Below are positions 47,395-59,780 of a DNA stretch of 64,000 nt, piece by piece (the first letter of the stretch is position 1; each line of letters begins with the position of its first letter). A model generated the notes under the pieces. It had not been told where the DNA came from and searched no databases. It was given only the letters and a program-made list of their open reading frames with translations. Source of the DNA: Erythroxylum novogranatense (taxonomy: Eukaryota > Streptophyta > Magnoliopsida > Malpighiales > Erythroxylaceae); NCBI GenBank assembly GCA_029891385.1, contig CM057228.1, positions 51,547,783 through 51,611,782 on the forward strand. The letters are read 5' to 3'. The translations under genes were made by a program, and so were the position numbers.

Positions 47395-48017
47395 TTTGTG
47401 GTATCAGAGCCCAGTTATATGATCTTACATGGGCGTATGTGTATTAGGGATTTGTTTGAGCAATTGATAAGAATTAGTTAATGGATATGATTGAATTAGT
47501 GAGAATGTGATATTGATGTGAATGACCTAACATGTATTTGGATTATAAGAATGTTTTGATTAAGGTGTCGAAAGCATGCTTGATGAGAAAAGAATGTGAT
47601 AATGGAGATTAAGGTTCGAATTTCACGATGAATTTGGATGAATTCCTTTAGGATATATATATATGCGAGATGTAGTATAAGATACGTCAAAAATGAGTTG
47701 AATGATAGAGATATAGATATATATATGGAAGTTCAAAAGGATTAAATTGAATGGTATTGGTCCATATTAAGGTTATTAAGAGTTGGACCATTGACTTGTA
47801 TAAATCTGTTAAGAAATATTGATGTGATATGATCTTGGTGATATTTGATACAAGAAGTGATAAATTGTGAGTAAGTTGAGAAATATGTATGATGAGGAAT
47901 TACTTAAGAAAGTGATTGAATATGACAATTTCGAAGAAATTATTTGAGAGAATAAGTTACATGGTGATTATTCAGATAGGAATTTCGAGTGCAAAATTCA
48001 TTTAAGAGGGGGAGAGT
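47395..48017 (+). mobile_element. Internal region of element E
   Basis: PBS TGGTATCAGAGC at 47399-47410 and a purine tract AGAGGGGGAGAGT at 48005-48017. Between them is AT-rich DNA with no coding frame. From about 47810 it is similar to the internal 3' end of element B (19440-19697), including GTTAAGAAA...GATGTGATA, AATTGTGAG, ACTTAAGAAAGTGA and the AATTTCGAG...AAATTC tail. It is a remnant of a chromovirus 3' end, reduced to the priming signals. Confidence 0.75.
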
Positions 48018-51000
48018 TGTTGGACCCCGAACTTTCGGTAGAAATTAGGAGTATTAAAATGAATTCAATGAGTGTTTTCGGATATGAATTGTGTTATAGA
48101 AGTTTTTATGCCTTGAGGAAATTGATGAGAAAGAAAATTTATTGGTTTTGATGACTTTGAAATTTGAGTAGAGTAGTATGAGTTATGAAAGTCAAAATGA
48201 ACTAGTTGATTGAAATGGAAGTTGAAAAGCAAGAAATAATTAGTGAAAGTGTTATATTTTGAAGAAATTAGAAAGTTTGATTTGAAAGTTGACTTTTGAT
48301 TTAGGCAGAATTTGAGGAAATGATCTTCATGAAATTGTAGCTTATGTTGAGAGCTTTTCGTAGCCATAAAGTACGTTATTTTTCGATATCGGGATTGAAA
48401 GTTATGATCTTTGAAAGTTAAGTGTATTTTGTTTTGGTTTTGGAAAATGCTCTAAGTGTAGGATTGTATATGTTGTGTTTTGAGGCGATTTCCATACTGA
48501 TGTGGTTTGAATTGGGGTAAATGGTCTACATGAAAGTTATAGAGAATTTGAATAGCTTTAAAATGATGTATAATATGCGATTCTTGGTTGTGGAGGTTGA
48601 AAGATATGATAATGTGAAATTTGGATATTGCTTAGGTGATTGCTATCAGGGCAGAAACTTTGATTGAAACATTGACTTAGATAGAGGTTGAAGTTGTTTT
48701 GGAGTTCTTCATGAACATTGTAGAGCTTGTTTTTATCTTTCCATTGATATAAAGCAAGAAAATATTGGACAAGGGAGTAGAAAGTTATGATTGTTAGAAG
48801 TGTTGATGCTGTTTAGTGTGAAGCTGATCGACCAGTCACTTTATGTAGAGTTTTTGACCCATTTATAGGTCAATCTGATGTTTAAGGCCTTAACGAAAGT
48901 TGTAGAGGATTCTTTTACCTTTCTATAGACACTAAGTTTGTCAAATTTGGAGTTCTGGTTCAAAAGTTATGATGTTTTCAAGTTGAGGTGTTGTGTAAAG
49001 TTTTGAGGAGATTATCGATCGGTTATCTTCGAGCTCATTTTTGACTCCTTTAAAGACCGAACTTGTTTGTGAGTCCATCTTGAAAATTGTATATCTCTCT
49101 TTTAGCTTTCCAACGGTACCAAGTTTGTCTAATTTGGAGCTTGGAGTCAAAAGTTATGAGAGTTGGAAGTTTGAAGGTCGGATTGGGTGCCGACCGATCT
49201 CTGTTGGCCGACCTTTGTGGGCCGACCTCTGTTGGCCGACCTCTGCTGGACGATCTCTGTTGGCCGACCTCTGTCGGCCGACCAACCTCTGATGGCCGAC
49301 CGACCTCTGTTGGCCGACCGACCTCTGATGGCCGACCGACCTCTGTTGGCCGACCGATCTTCATTTTGGCTGAGCTTTGACCTCCCTTCACTCTTTTGGC
49401 CATAACTTCTTCTTCTGACATTCGATAAACCTAATTATTTTTGAAAATTAAATTAGAGAGATGGGGCTACAAATGTTATGAAGGAGCCGAGCTATAATTT
49501 AGACTCTAAGACTTCCAAATACAGGTCGGAAGTTCAGTGTAGTGTTTAGTCCCGATGTTGTAGTGGCTGAACAGTTTTCAATATTTTGGCTGTATCTCTA
49601 TCACTAGAGCTCTTATTGAGTTGATTCTTGTTTCTAATTAAAATAGAGACACAGGGATAAAAATGTTATGAAGGAGCCGAGCTATAATTTAACCTTTAAG
49701 ACTTCCAAATACAGGCCTGAAGTTCAGTGTAGTGTTCAGTCCCGGTGTTGTAATGGCTGAACAGTGTTCCGTATTTTGGATATATCTCGATCGCTAGAGC
49801 TTGGATTGAGTTTATTCTTGTTGTTAATTAACATAGAGACATGGAGCTACAAATGTTATGTAGGAGCCGAGCTATAATTTAGCCTCTAAGACTTCCAAAT
49901 ACAGGTCGGAAGTTAAGTGTAGTGTTTAGTCCCGGTGTTGTAGTGGCTGAACAGTTTTCAGTATTTTGGCTATATCTCTATCACTAGAGCTCTTATTGAG
50001 TTGGTTCTTATTGCTAATTAAAATAGAGGCATGGGGCTACAAATTTTATGAAGGATCCGAGCTATAATTTAGCTAGCCTCTAAGACTTCCAAATGTAGGT
50101 CGGAAGTTCAGTGTAGTGTTCAGTCCTGGTGTTGTAGTGGCTGAACAGTGTTCAGTATTTTTGATATATCTCGATCACTAGAGCTCGGATTTAGTTGATT
50201 CTTGTTTTTAATTAAAATAGAGACATGGGTCTTCAAATGTTATGAAGGAGCCGATCTATAATTTAGCCTCTAAGACTTCCAAATTCGGGTCGGAAGTCAG
50301 GTGTAGTATTCAACTTGTCGAAGAATGACTTGATATTTTGAGATATTTTGAGATATAGAGCTCCGATCGACCTGATTCTTGAAGCGATGGATTTGTAAGA
50401 CATAGGGGAACATTTATATAGATTAAATTTTTGTCAAATGGATTCATCTACCTGATCGAAATAATCAGACCAGATGTCAGTTTTAAAGACCAATGAAGGG
50501 GCAATTTTGGAAGTTTACTTAAAGGGTTAAGTTTATAGGCTTAAATGGAGGGGCATATGGGTCATTCCTCATTCATTAAATGACATGGCAATATAAAAGC
50601 AAGAGGGATGTCGTTTTTGAAGGAGAATCCACGAAACTTAAGGGACAAAAAAAGAAACAGAACAAGAGAAAGAAGAGAGAAGGGAGAGCACTTTTGGATG
50701 AGAGAAAATGAAAGAGAAAGAGAGGGAAAGCATAGGGTTTTCGATTTTTGGGAGGTCTCAAGGGGATTTTGAGTTGTTTCAAGGGAAAAAGGATGGAAGA
50801 TGATGAAAACTTCCTTCCAAACTAAGATATATCCGAAAATGGTGAAGGATGAGGTAAGACCCGAAATTTTGATTTGTGAATTTTGGAAGATTTTTGGTTT
50901 AGAATCATGAAAAATGATATGGGTTTGTGTATTATGGAGTAAATTTTGGTGATTGCTAAGTATTATGAGTTTAATATTGGGTGGAAATTAATTAGGGTTT

Positions 51001-52723
51001 ATGCCAAATTTTAGAATTAGGGGATTTTGAAAATTCTTGCTTTAGATAGCTTGGAAAAGTGATGAATTTGGGTTTCCTATAGTTAATTTTGAGGATTATG
51101 ATTTTTATGATGTTGAATTTGGATGTTTATGGTTTAGGGAAATTTCAATTGGAAGAAAGAAGGAATCAATGGACAAATTGGAGTGAGGAACAAGTTTCTA
51201 GCATCGATTCAAGGTGGGTAATGTGTTTATAATTTGAATTTATAAGCCACTACTGCTTTCTTTAAATAAAGAGATTTTTTTGATTTCAATTGCATCATAA
51301 ATGTTGCATCATTGTATAAATGATTTGAAAAATCATTTTTGATTCAATACATGGGCTTTGGATGAATTGCAACATACATTGTGTTATGCCTCGAAAGATT
51401 ACATGGCATTTTGTATATTCGAAAAAGATCATGCGATAAATGATTTTGAGCATGATATGTGCTTTTGTGTGGGCAAGAGAGGAACGTTGTGTTAGTCACG
51501 TGCACGTCGATGTCTAGCCTTATCCCGACTGCCTGCTTGTGGGTATACGAGATCCGAAATCGGACTCATTGTGTTTACGGTATAAACTTCAGTTTATCCG
51601 TCGTGTTTACGGAACTCTCGAGCCATTTGTGTGCATTACATATGTGATATGGCATTGCATCTATAAATTGTGAAATTGATGCATTCATGTTTTGTAATCT
51701 ATGGATTTATGGCTGAAAGCCTAAGAATCATACGTTTTACAAACTGCGAGTTTGACTACAGCAAGAAAAGAACCTTTCAAAACGTGCTTTACGGATTTCA
51801 AAGAAATGTTTTTCTAAGACCAGAGAAAAAAAAAGATTTCAAGGGTTTTTACTTATCTATTCGTTTTATAAACGTATTATCCACGAGCTTTGTGCTCACC
51901 CCCCTTTCATCCCCATCTCCAAGTTTTCGAGCGGGAGATCGGATGAAAGAATGTCAAGACGTGTTATTCGATTTTGTATCGTTTGTTTTTTGTGAAAAAT
52001 GGGATTTTTGTATCAATTTGTATAAGACTGGTTTTGTCAATTATTGTATTACAAGTATTATTATGGGATTGTATTATGAATTCTGGAAGTGTGTATTGAT
52101 TTAAGTTATGAATGGGATCTGGATATAGAGATGATTGATTATTGGGTTTGGATTGATTTGATTTATGAAAGGGTGTATAAATTGTAATTGAATTATGAGA
52201 TTTGGATGAGGCTATTGAGTTATGGTATTGCACATGGATATGTTATATAACTTTTGTATGTTCAACTGAGATATAAGCATGATTTGTATATGGAAAAATG
52301 TGAATGAACGGGTATTGGACATTAGATAGTGCGATTGTATGTGAATGTTATTGGATTGAGGATATTGAAGTCACTTGTAAGAGATGGAATGAAAATGAAA
52401 GAAAGAAAGAAAAAAAAAGGTACACGGATTGGATTAGTTTCGACTGATAGTCTCAAGGTTTCCAACGCAAACGCTTTCTTTGATATTTGTTCACGGATGT
52501 CAGAAATTGATTTCGATTCGTTTTGATCCGAAGTTTGCTTCTTTTCGATTTGCTTCCGCTTTGTGTTATTTGATTCGCCTTTGGATTCGATTTATCCGAT
52601 TTGACAATTGATTCGTATCTGATTTGATTTCGCCTTATGTTTCGTTTCCTTGCTTTGATTCGATTCATATTGGTTCGTATTCGTATTCGACCTCGCTTTG
52701 CTTCCGAGACCCGACTCCTAACA
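48018..52723 (+). mobile_element. 3' LTR of element E
   Basis: It starts TGTTGGACCCCGAAC. It has the same order of blocks as the 5' LTR but no 3-kb duplication and five 190-bp units. Similarity to the 5' LTR end stops near 52705 (CTTTGCTTCCG); the terminal ~80 bp are missing, and CGACTCCTAACA at 52712-52723 may belong to the neighbouring LTR. The minisatellite is at 49190-49356 and the TATA box at 50592. Confidence 0.85.
49456..50330 (+). repeat. 190-bp tandem repeat, 3' LTR set
   Basis: Five units start at 49456, 49646, 49836, 50026 and 50220. The first three intervals are exactly 190 bp; the fourth is 194 because of a 4-bp AGCT duplication near 50070. Confidence 0.9.
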
Positions 52724-53645
52724 TTTGCACATACATTCTAACACATGCACATTCATTCTAACTAAAAGTTAAACACACCCATATACAAAAGGAACTTCAA
52801 TTCTTCATGTCATTACAATTCAAAGAGATTGAACAAACTTTGCTAACATAACACATTACATATCAAAGCTTAAAATAAAATACATAAGGATGCTCAATGT
52901 TGATATGCTTGAAAAACTAACCAAAATCACTAACTTAGTACAAAAACTTCTAAACTATCTTAGAGTTTCCGATGCCTTGCAAAGATCAATGATCTTCTCG
53001 TTCTACACTTGAGGAGTGGGAGGGTAATAGGGTAAGTTGCGAAGCTCAGTGGCTTATACATTTATAGCCATTAGCAACGAGCCACACACTCAAGCATATA
53101 TATACACAAATATGTAGCAATTCAACACTTAACAATTTATTCACAATCTTGTAGTTACCAAAATGTCATCACAAAGAATATGTCATGTAATTTCTGCATC
53201 ACAAAATAAAAATTAATTATGCATCATGTCTAACAAATCAATAATGAAATACACAAATGGCTCGAGAGTTTCGTGGATCAAAACGGATAAACCAAAGTTT
53301 ATACCGTGAGCAAAACGAGTCCGATTTCTCAGGATCTCGTGGCCTCAAGCGGGCAGTCGGGAGAAGGTTATATGTCGATGTGCACATGACTAACGAAACG
53401 TTCCTCTCTTGCCCAAACAAAGCACATATTCATTTCATGCACATTCATACTTTTCAAGCTCATCATGCTTCTTCATCTTTTCATTCGTACAAAATGCCAT
53501 GATATTTTTCAAGGCAATACATGATCACAATCAAAATGCATTTTCAACAATTTCCATGCTTCAAAGCAAGCAATGTCACACACACATGCAAGCAAGCAAG
53601 ACAATTCGCCCATACACAACAACTATAAATATATTATCCACCAAA
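52724..53645 (-). mobile_element. Minus-oriented LTR fragment, probably rest of gypsy D 5' LTR
   Basis: On the minus strand it aligns, diverged, with the downstream half of LTR E: the GGGCAAGAGAGGAACG...CACGTGCACGTC region (43069-43110) corresponds to about 53412-53365, and the GCTCACCCC block to about 53010-53060. Because D and this fragment have the same orientation and E sits exactly between 39841 and 52723, I infer that they were one LTR before E inserted. Confidence 0.5.
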
Positions 53646-54958
53646 CGAGATGATTCTTGATTCAGATTAAACTAGGAATATATGGCTACAATTCGTATGA
53701 AGACATCGAATTTCAGTTCTGTCTCTAAGAGTCTCAAAAGTTGTCACGAAGTTGAGAACTGGGTGCAAGATGTTGAGAGTTGAGCGAAAATTCGTGTTCC
53801 AACTTCGGGAGGAAATATGGACCTGATTTAGATAGATTCAGGCAAAGTTGCCTTCTGAAAAGTTGTATATCTGTCTTTTTATCTTTCCAACGGTATAAAG
53901 TTTGTAAATTTTGGATATCGGAGTCAAAAGTTATGATCTTTGTAAGTGGATACGTTCTAGACGCAGAAATTCAGACGCAGAAACTGAGACGCAGAAAAGC
54001 AGACGTAGAAACTGAGACGCAGAAAAGCAGACGCAGAAACTGAGACGCAGAAAAGTTGACGCAGAAACTGAGATGCAGAAAAGCAGACACAAAAACTGAG
54101 ACGCAGAAAAGCAGACGCAAAAACTGAGACGATAGAACTAAGATGAAAGCAAAAGCAGATTGTATTCTTTTGGTCATAACTTTTTATCTAGACCTCCAAA
54201 TGACCTAATTTTTGAAGCATTGGATTCCTAACACATTTATTTATCCCTCCACAAAAATTTATGGTCTTTGGTATTAAATTGGAAATGATTGATTGAATCA
54301 AAGTAAGGGTACCGGTGGAAGGAGTATGAATTGGATATTTTACTGAACATATTTCACTATTTTGATGATATCTTGGTCTGTAGGACTTCAATTGAGGTGA
54401 TTCTTGATTTGTAGTAAACTAGAGAAATAGGGCTACAAATAATATGAGGAGCTGAATCCTGATCCAGTCTCTAAGGTATTCAATTTTTGGATGGAATTCG
54501 GATGTAATACACTGTTTTGGAGAGGAACAGTCCGAAAATGTTTGAGGCACATCTTTGAAACTACTGAACCAAATTGAGAGATTTTGGTGTTTATGGAAAG
54601 ATAAAAGATAAAGGAACACTTTTCTAAAGAGAGTAGGCTCAAATTATGCAAGTTTTGCCTTCTAATTAAACATGAACAGTGGACCCGAAAGTTAGAGTTT
54701 GGAGAAAGATCTGAAATAGTTCATTGGGCTATGAAATTGGATTCAAATGGGTTATGGAGGTTTAAATCCCACATAATGAGGCTAGTTAAGTGAGTTTTGA
54801 TAGTTGAATGTCTTGTGATGAAATTGATGGATTGATACCCGGGATAGTCATGAATATGCATTGTACATATTTTATCTCATTTATGTGCATTATTAAACAC
54901 TTATGATTGTTCAAATTGTGATATATGTGTATGTTATTTGTTATAGAGGAGCCACTGG
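53646..54958 (+). mobile_element. Plus-oriented LTR fragment G
   Basis: It has the block order of the upstream half of LTR E at low identity: a unit similar to the 190-bp repeat (53660-53715), a cassette core with TCTTTTTATCTTTCCAACGG (53868), a minisatellite, TTTTGGTCATAACTTTTT (54168), and another 190-bp-like unit (54390-54480). No ends or target duplication are recognisable on the left. On the right it is interrupted by copia F; ACTGG at 54954-54958 is the presumed duplication. Confidence 0.5.
53959..54126 (+). repeat. AGACGCAGAAACTG minisatellite
   Basis: Twelve 14-bp units, largely alternating AGACGCAGAAACTG and AGACGCAGAAAAGC, giving a 28-bp higher-order pattern. The Ser/Phe-rich frame on the opposite strand (53971-54177) is an artefact of this repeat. 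Confidence 0.9.
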
Positions 54959-56785
54959 TGTAGGAAAATCCCGGTGTGAGCATCACATGCCCACGGTGTG
55001 GAAAACAAAAATTTTTGTTCCGGAACCTTCCCGAAAGCCAGGATCCATGTGACTATATAACAAAGTCAAACCAAAACGACCAAAGGAGACCGTCTCTAAC
55101 GGTATCCACGCAGAGATCGGAGAACCTAATCGGGACAAACCCTTTGACCCGGGAATAGCTAGAACAAGTTGAAGACTGCTAGATCTTACCTTGTTCTTGG
55201 AGAGCTACAAAGAAGACGATGAAGGAGAAGCTTGGAAGATGAAGAGATGATGGAAAGCTTGAAAGATGAAAACCCTTTTTCTTCTTTCTTGCAAAACCCA
55301 CGAAGAACTTCAATGAAGGAGAAGAAACTCTTTCATTTTTCTTCTTTTTAACATCAGCCACGATAATCCTCATCTTTCTCCTTTGTTGTTTTGTTTTTAG
55401 TCATTAAACGAATTGACGACTAAGCAAAAATGGAGAAACTTCTTCTCCTTTCAACGTGTACATATATATATATATATATTAATTCTTTAATTAATTAATT
55501 ATATATATATATATAAATAAATGCTGAAGTGGTCCAGTCACACTGGGGTCGGTCCTACCGGCCTACCGGGTCCCGATATAGGAAAAACCTCCGGAAACGT
55601 TTTTCAGCAATATCGATGTCGCGATCTCATCGGGACATATCTCGATCTCATTAGGATCCATTTAATCCGATTGTTCTCCATTTATTGGATCTCTGTCTAA
55701 AACTATTTTACGAGTTCTCCGAGACACTCTTATGCGTGTGACCCATTAGGTTCCCGGTTATGTTGGTCACTTAGATCAACACTTAATCTAAGCAAGTCAT
55801 GAGCGGTATCTAGCAACACATCGTGACCCCCAATTGACTGGAAAGTAATTGGTTTGACGAATAAATATATATTCATCATGGACCATATCATGAACCTTTC
55901 CATAGACAATTACCGTGCAATTCGTCCTTTCACCATGCTATACCCCACTTGGTTATGAGTATGGGAAAAGTGTCAACTCTTACTAGACTGACTACGTCAA
56001 ATCTAGTCCAAGTGATTTCAGTTCTTGTCCTGGGACTCATTACTTAATATGTCAATGAAGACACTCTTCACGACATATGTACTCTGATCAGAGATTTCCA
56101 AGTAATGACCCTGACAAGAGGCCATGGGTATCATCTTCTGCTATCACAGAAGTGGTGAATTCTCTATTGGCTACTCAATTACCTTCGAATACCTCAAACT
56201 GTACCCAAGCACCACCTTACAAGCGACCTCTGTAAGGCAACAAGGAATGGAGTCAAAGAACAGAATCAGTATCCCAGATATCCTTGAGTACCTCAAGTCT
56301 AAGGATACTTGCACCATTGCTATGATGAGATTATCACTGACATTAGAATAGGACATCCATGTGATGATCTCATAGCAGGTCATCCAATGCACTTACTACC
56401 TCTAGTAAGCATCCACATCTCAACCCTAAATATCTCATATTTACAGTTTCTGAGATCCACTTCTTGATCAAATCAAGGAGCTTGAGATGTGCTAGTCTTT
56501 CCGGATTACCGATGTCCAGTCTCAGTAATCCTATGACTAGGGATAATTTAGATACTGACATAATTGCACATGATAGGAATCTCAGTAGTATGATCACATC
56601 ATAATTTCCTTCATGTTATGTCATATATCAAGGACTTCATTAATTTGCTTATAGATCAATATCCATTCATAAATAATGAACATCAAATTAATGAAATATG
56701 CCTTTCTTTATTTATTTATAAAGAATGTACACAATTTTGTATAAAACGCGCTAAAGACGATTGCCTTTAGGGCACTACTCTAACA
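54959..56785 (-). mobile_element. 3' LTR of copia F
   Basis: On the minus strand it starts TGTTAGAGTAGTGCCC at 56785 and ends GATTTTCCTACA at 54959, 1827 bp. An (AT)n tract at 55456-55516 is the likely TATA region on the minus strand. A 64-residue frame (55179-55373) recurs in the other LTR (63018-63212) but looks like Ser/Phe/Lys-rich leader sequence, and I do not treat it as a gene. Confidence 0.9.
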
Positions 56786-56797
56786 ATCTCCCATTTG
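56786..56797 (-). other. Polypurine tract of copia F
   Basis: The minus strand reads AAATGGGAGAT directly before the TGTTAGAG start of the LTR, a few bases after the pol stop codon. Confidence 0.8.
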
Positions 56798-56799
56798 AC

Positions 56800-59770
56800 C
56801 TAAAGCCAATCGCCTTGATATCTAATACCATAGGCGAGTACATGAGAATCAAAACTCTTATGTGACAATGGCTTTGTCAGCGGATCGACAATAATACGCT
56901 CTGTGGGAATTCTCTCTATCGCACATCACCTCGACCAATGATCTCCCGATCGGTGATATCATGAGTACGTGTTTGGATCGTTGATGAGACCTTGGTTTCT
57001 TCGCTACATAATAGCCCCATTGTTGTCACAATACAACTGTATGGGCCCATCACTGCTAGGAACCACACTAAGTTCGATAATGAACTTTTGATCCAAAGCG
57101 CTTCCTTTGCTGCGTCTGCAAGCGGCAATGTACTCTTCTCGATCGTTGAATCGTGATGCGTCTCTTGTTTGGAACTCTTCCAACCGACCGCCCCGCTTCG
57201 ATGTGAATATGTAACCTGATTGGGATTTGGAATCATCCTTATCAGATTGAAAACTGGCATCTGTATACCCGCTCACTTTGAGATCTCCATCTCCATATAT
57301 CAAGAAAACATCCTTAGTCCTTCGCAAGTACTTGAGATATTCTTGTGACCACCCAATGACCCTCACCAGGATCTGATTGGTATCTCCTCGTAACACTTAG
57401 AGCATATGATACATCGGGTCTCGTACATAGCATTGCGTACATGATAGATCCTACCGCAGATGCATACGGGATCATATCCATGCGCATCCTCTCATCATGT
57501 GTCTTAGGACACATAGATTTCGAGAGTGTTATCCCATGAGTGATGGGAAGGTACCCTCTCTTGGATTGTTCCATGCTAAACCTCTTTAGCATCTTGTCTA
57601 TGTACGTTGATTGTGAAAGACCAAGCAATCTTTTTGATCTATCTCTATAAATCTTTATCCCAAGGATATAAGTTGCTTCACCAAGGTCTTTCATGGCAAA
57701 TTGTTTGGATAACCAAATCTTCACCGATTGTAGCATCAAGACATCGTTTCCTAGCAATAATATGTCATCTACATACAGCACAAGGAATACGATTGCAGTC
57801 CCATTAATCTTCTTATACACACAGTATTCATCCGGATTTTGCGAGAAACCAAACTCTTTGATTACCTCATCAAAACGGATATTCCAACTCCTGGATGCTT
57901 GCTTCAATCCATAGATGGATTTTTGAAGCTTGCATACCTTTTCGCCATCATAGGAGATGAAGCCCTCAGGTTGTGTCATATACACATCCTCAGCTAGATT
58001 CCCATTTAGGAAAGCTGTCTTCACATCCATTTGCCATATCTCATAATCATAATGAGTGGCAATGGCTAGGAGTATCCTAATGGATTTAAGCATTGCTACT
58101 GGGCTGAAGGTCTCGTCGTAGTCAACTCCTTGTCTTTGACGAAAACCTTTAGTCATAAGCCTTGCTTTATAGGTAATTACATTACCATCCATGTCGGTTT
58201 TCTTTTTGAAAACCCATTTACACCTTATGGGTTTTATTCCTTTGGATGCCTCAACCAAAGTCCATACTTGGTTTTCATACATGGAATCCATTTCTGACTT
58301 CATGACTTGAAGCCATTTCTCATACTCTGAACTCTTCAAAACCTCTTCATAGGTGGTAGGCTCATCATCTTCTATGAGGAATATGTTATTCTGTTCATTC
58401 ACAAGAAATCCATATCTCTCGAGAACAGAACGTATCCTACGTGACCTACGAATTTCGTGTGTTGTAAAAGGTTGAACTGTTACTTCATCTGTATGAGTCA
58501 CAGTTTCAGGTTCAGGCAGTTGATCTGCATCTGTTCGAGCATCTTGAACTTCTTCAAGTTCTATTTTGCTCCCCTTGTCTTCTTGTAAAAGAAACTTTTT
58601 CTAAAAAGACAGCATGCTTTGAAACAAACACCTTTTGTTCCTCGAAGGTAGAAGCGATATCCCATTGTTTCTTTAGGATATCCTGTGAACAAACACTTGT
58701 CGATTTTGCATCAAGTTTATCGATCGTGTCCGCTTCACATAAGCAGGACAACCCCAAACTTTCAAATGAGTAAGATAGGGTCTTTTGTTAGTCCACATCT
58801 CATATGGAGTAACATCAATCGTCTTTGATGGAACTCTGTTTAGCAAGTAAGCAAATTGTCTCGAAAGTGCATACCCCAAAAGGATTTTGGTAACTTTGCA
58901 AAGCCCATCATTGATCGTACCATGTCTAACAAGGTTCGATTTCCCTCTCGCCACACCATTATCTTTGTGGTGTGTAAGGAGGAGTCCATTGAGATAAAAT
59001 CCCATTATCTACGAGATAATCCAAAAGCTGTTGATCTAAGTATTCCCACCACGATCAGATCGCAATGTCTTGATACTTTTCCCAAGTTGGTTTTCTACTT
59101 CATTTCTGAATTGTTTGAACTTTTCAAATGCTTCAGATTTGTATCTCATCAGGTACAGGTACCCATATCGAGAATAATCATCGATAAAGGTAATGAAGTA
59201 AAGACAACCACTTTTAGCATGGATGGACATCGGACCACATGCATCTGAATGTATTAGGTCTAATACTCCAGTCGCTCGTTCACCCTTTCCCTTAAAGGGC
59301 AACTTAGTCATCTTGCCTAATAAACAAGATTCACATGTGTCATATGATTCATAATCAAATGACCCTAAACTTCCACTCTTATGGAGCTTAGCTATGCATC
59401 TCTCATTTATATGCCCAAGGCGACAATGCCATAAGTAAGTTGATTTTAAATTATATCGTTTATGTCTTTTTGTGTCATTGACATTCATAATTGGATGTGA
59501 CATATCTAATATGTAAATTCCATTGTATAATGTACCAGTACCATAAAGCATTCCATTCAAACTAATAGAACAATCATTGCTACTAAAAGTCAAATGGAAA
59601 CCAGCTCTATTTAAACAAGAAACAGACAATATGTTCTTTGTTAAAATAGGTACAAAATAACATTCATCCAATTTAATTACAAGCCCAGTGGGGAGTGACA
59701 AAAAGTAAGTGCCTACGGCTAATGCAGCAACTCTTGCTCTATTTCCCACACGCAGTCTAGTTCTCCTTCA
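56800..59770 (-). pseudogene. copia F pol (integrase, RT, RNase H)
   Basis: Integrase: a GAG-pre-integrase stretch with LWHCRLGHINERCIAKL and CESCLLGKM (HHCC), DLIHSDACGPM and TLRSDRGGN. The segment with the third catalytic residue is frameshifted near 58940. Then LLNRVPSKTIDVTPYEMW. RT (57314-58501): WVFKKKTDMDGNVITYKARLM, QMDVKTAFLNGNL, IYGLKQASRSWN and catalytic YVDD (Asp pair encoded at 57764-57769). RNase H: YLRRTKDVFLIYG, YTDASFQSDKDDSKSQSGY and LYCDNNGA, with frameshifts near 57390 and 57005. The C-terminus DPLTKPL...YQGDWL ends at a TAG at 56800-56802, just before the polypurine tract. At least five disabling changes; not functional. Confidence 0.9.
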
Positions 59771-59780
59771 TGAGTCGTCA

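Larger units (their letters stand above)
39842..52723 (+). mobile_element. Giant-LTR, non-autonomous element E
   Basis: 5' LTR 39842-47394, PBS 47399-47410, internal region 47395-48017, polypurine tract before 48018 and 3' LTR 48018-52723. With only 623 bp of internal DNA and no gag or pol, it must depend on proteins supplied by another element, presumably a chromovirus of the A/B/D kind. The two LTRs agree closely by eye except for a 3-kb tandem duplication in the 5' LTR, one extra 190-bp unit in the 3' LTR and an ~80-bp loss at the 3' end. The target duplication cannot be confirmed (CCCAA on the left) because the right end is eroded. It inserted into the 5' LTR of gypsy D. Confidence 0.8.

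Noticed and set aside
53971..54177. Minus-strand frame rich in Ser, Phe and Leu
   Set aside because: Antisense of the AGACGCAGAAACTG minisatellite.
55179..55373. 64-residue frame present in both copia LTRs
   Set aside because: On the sense strand of F but low complexity; identity between copies follows from LTR identity and is not evidence of selection.
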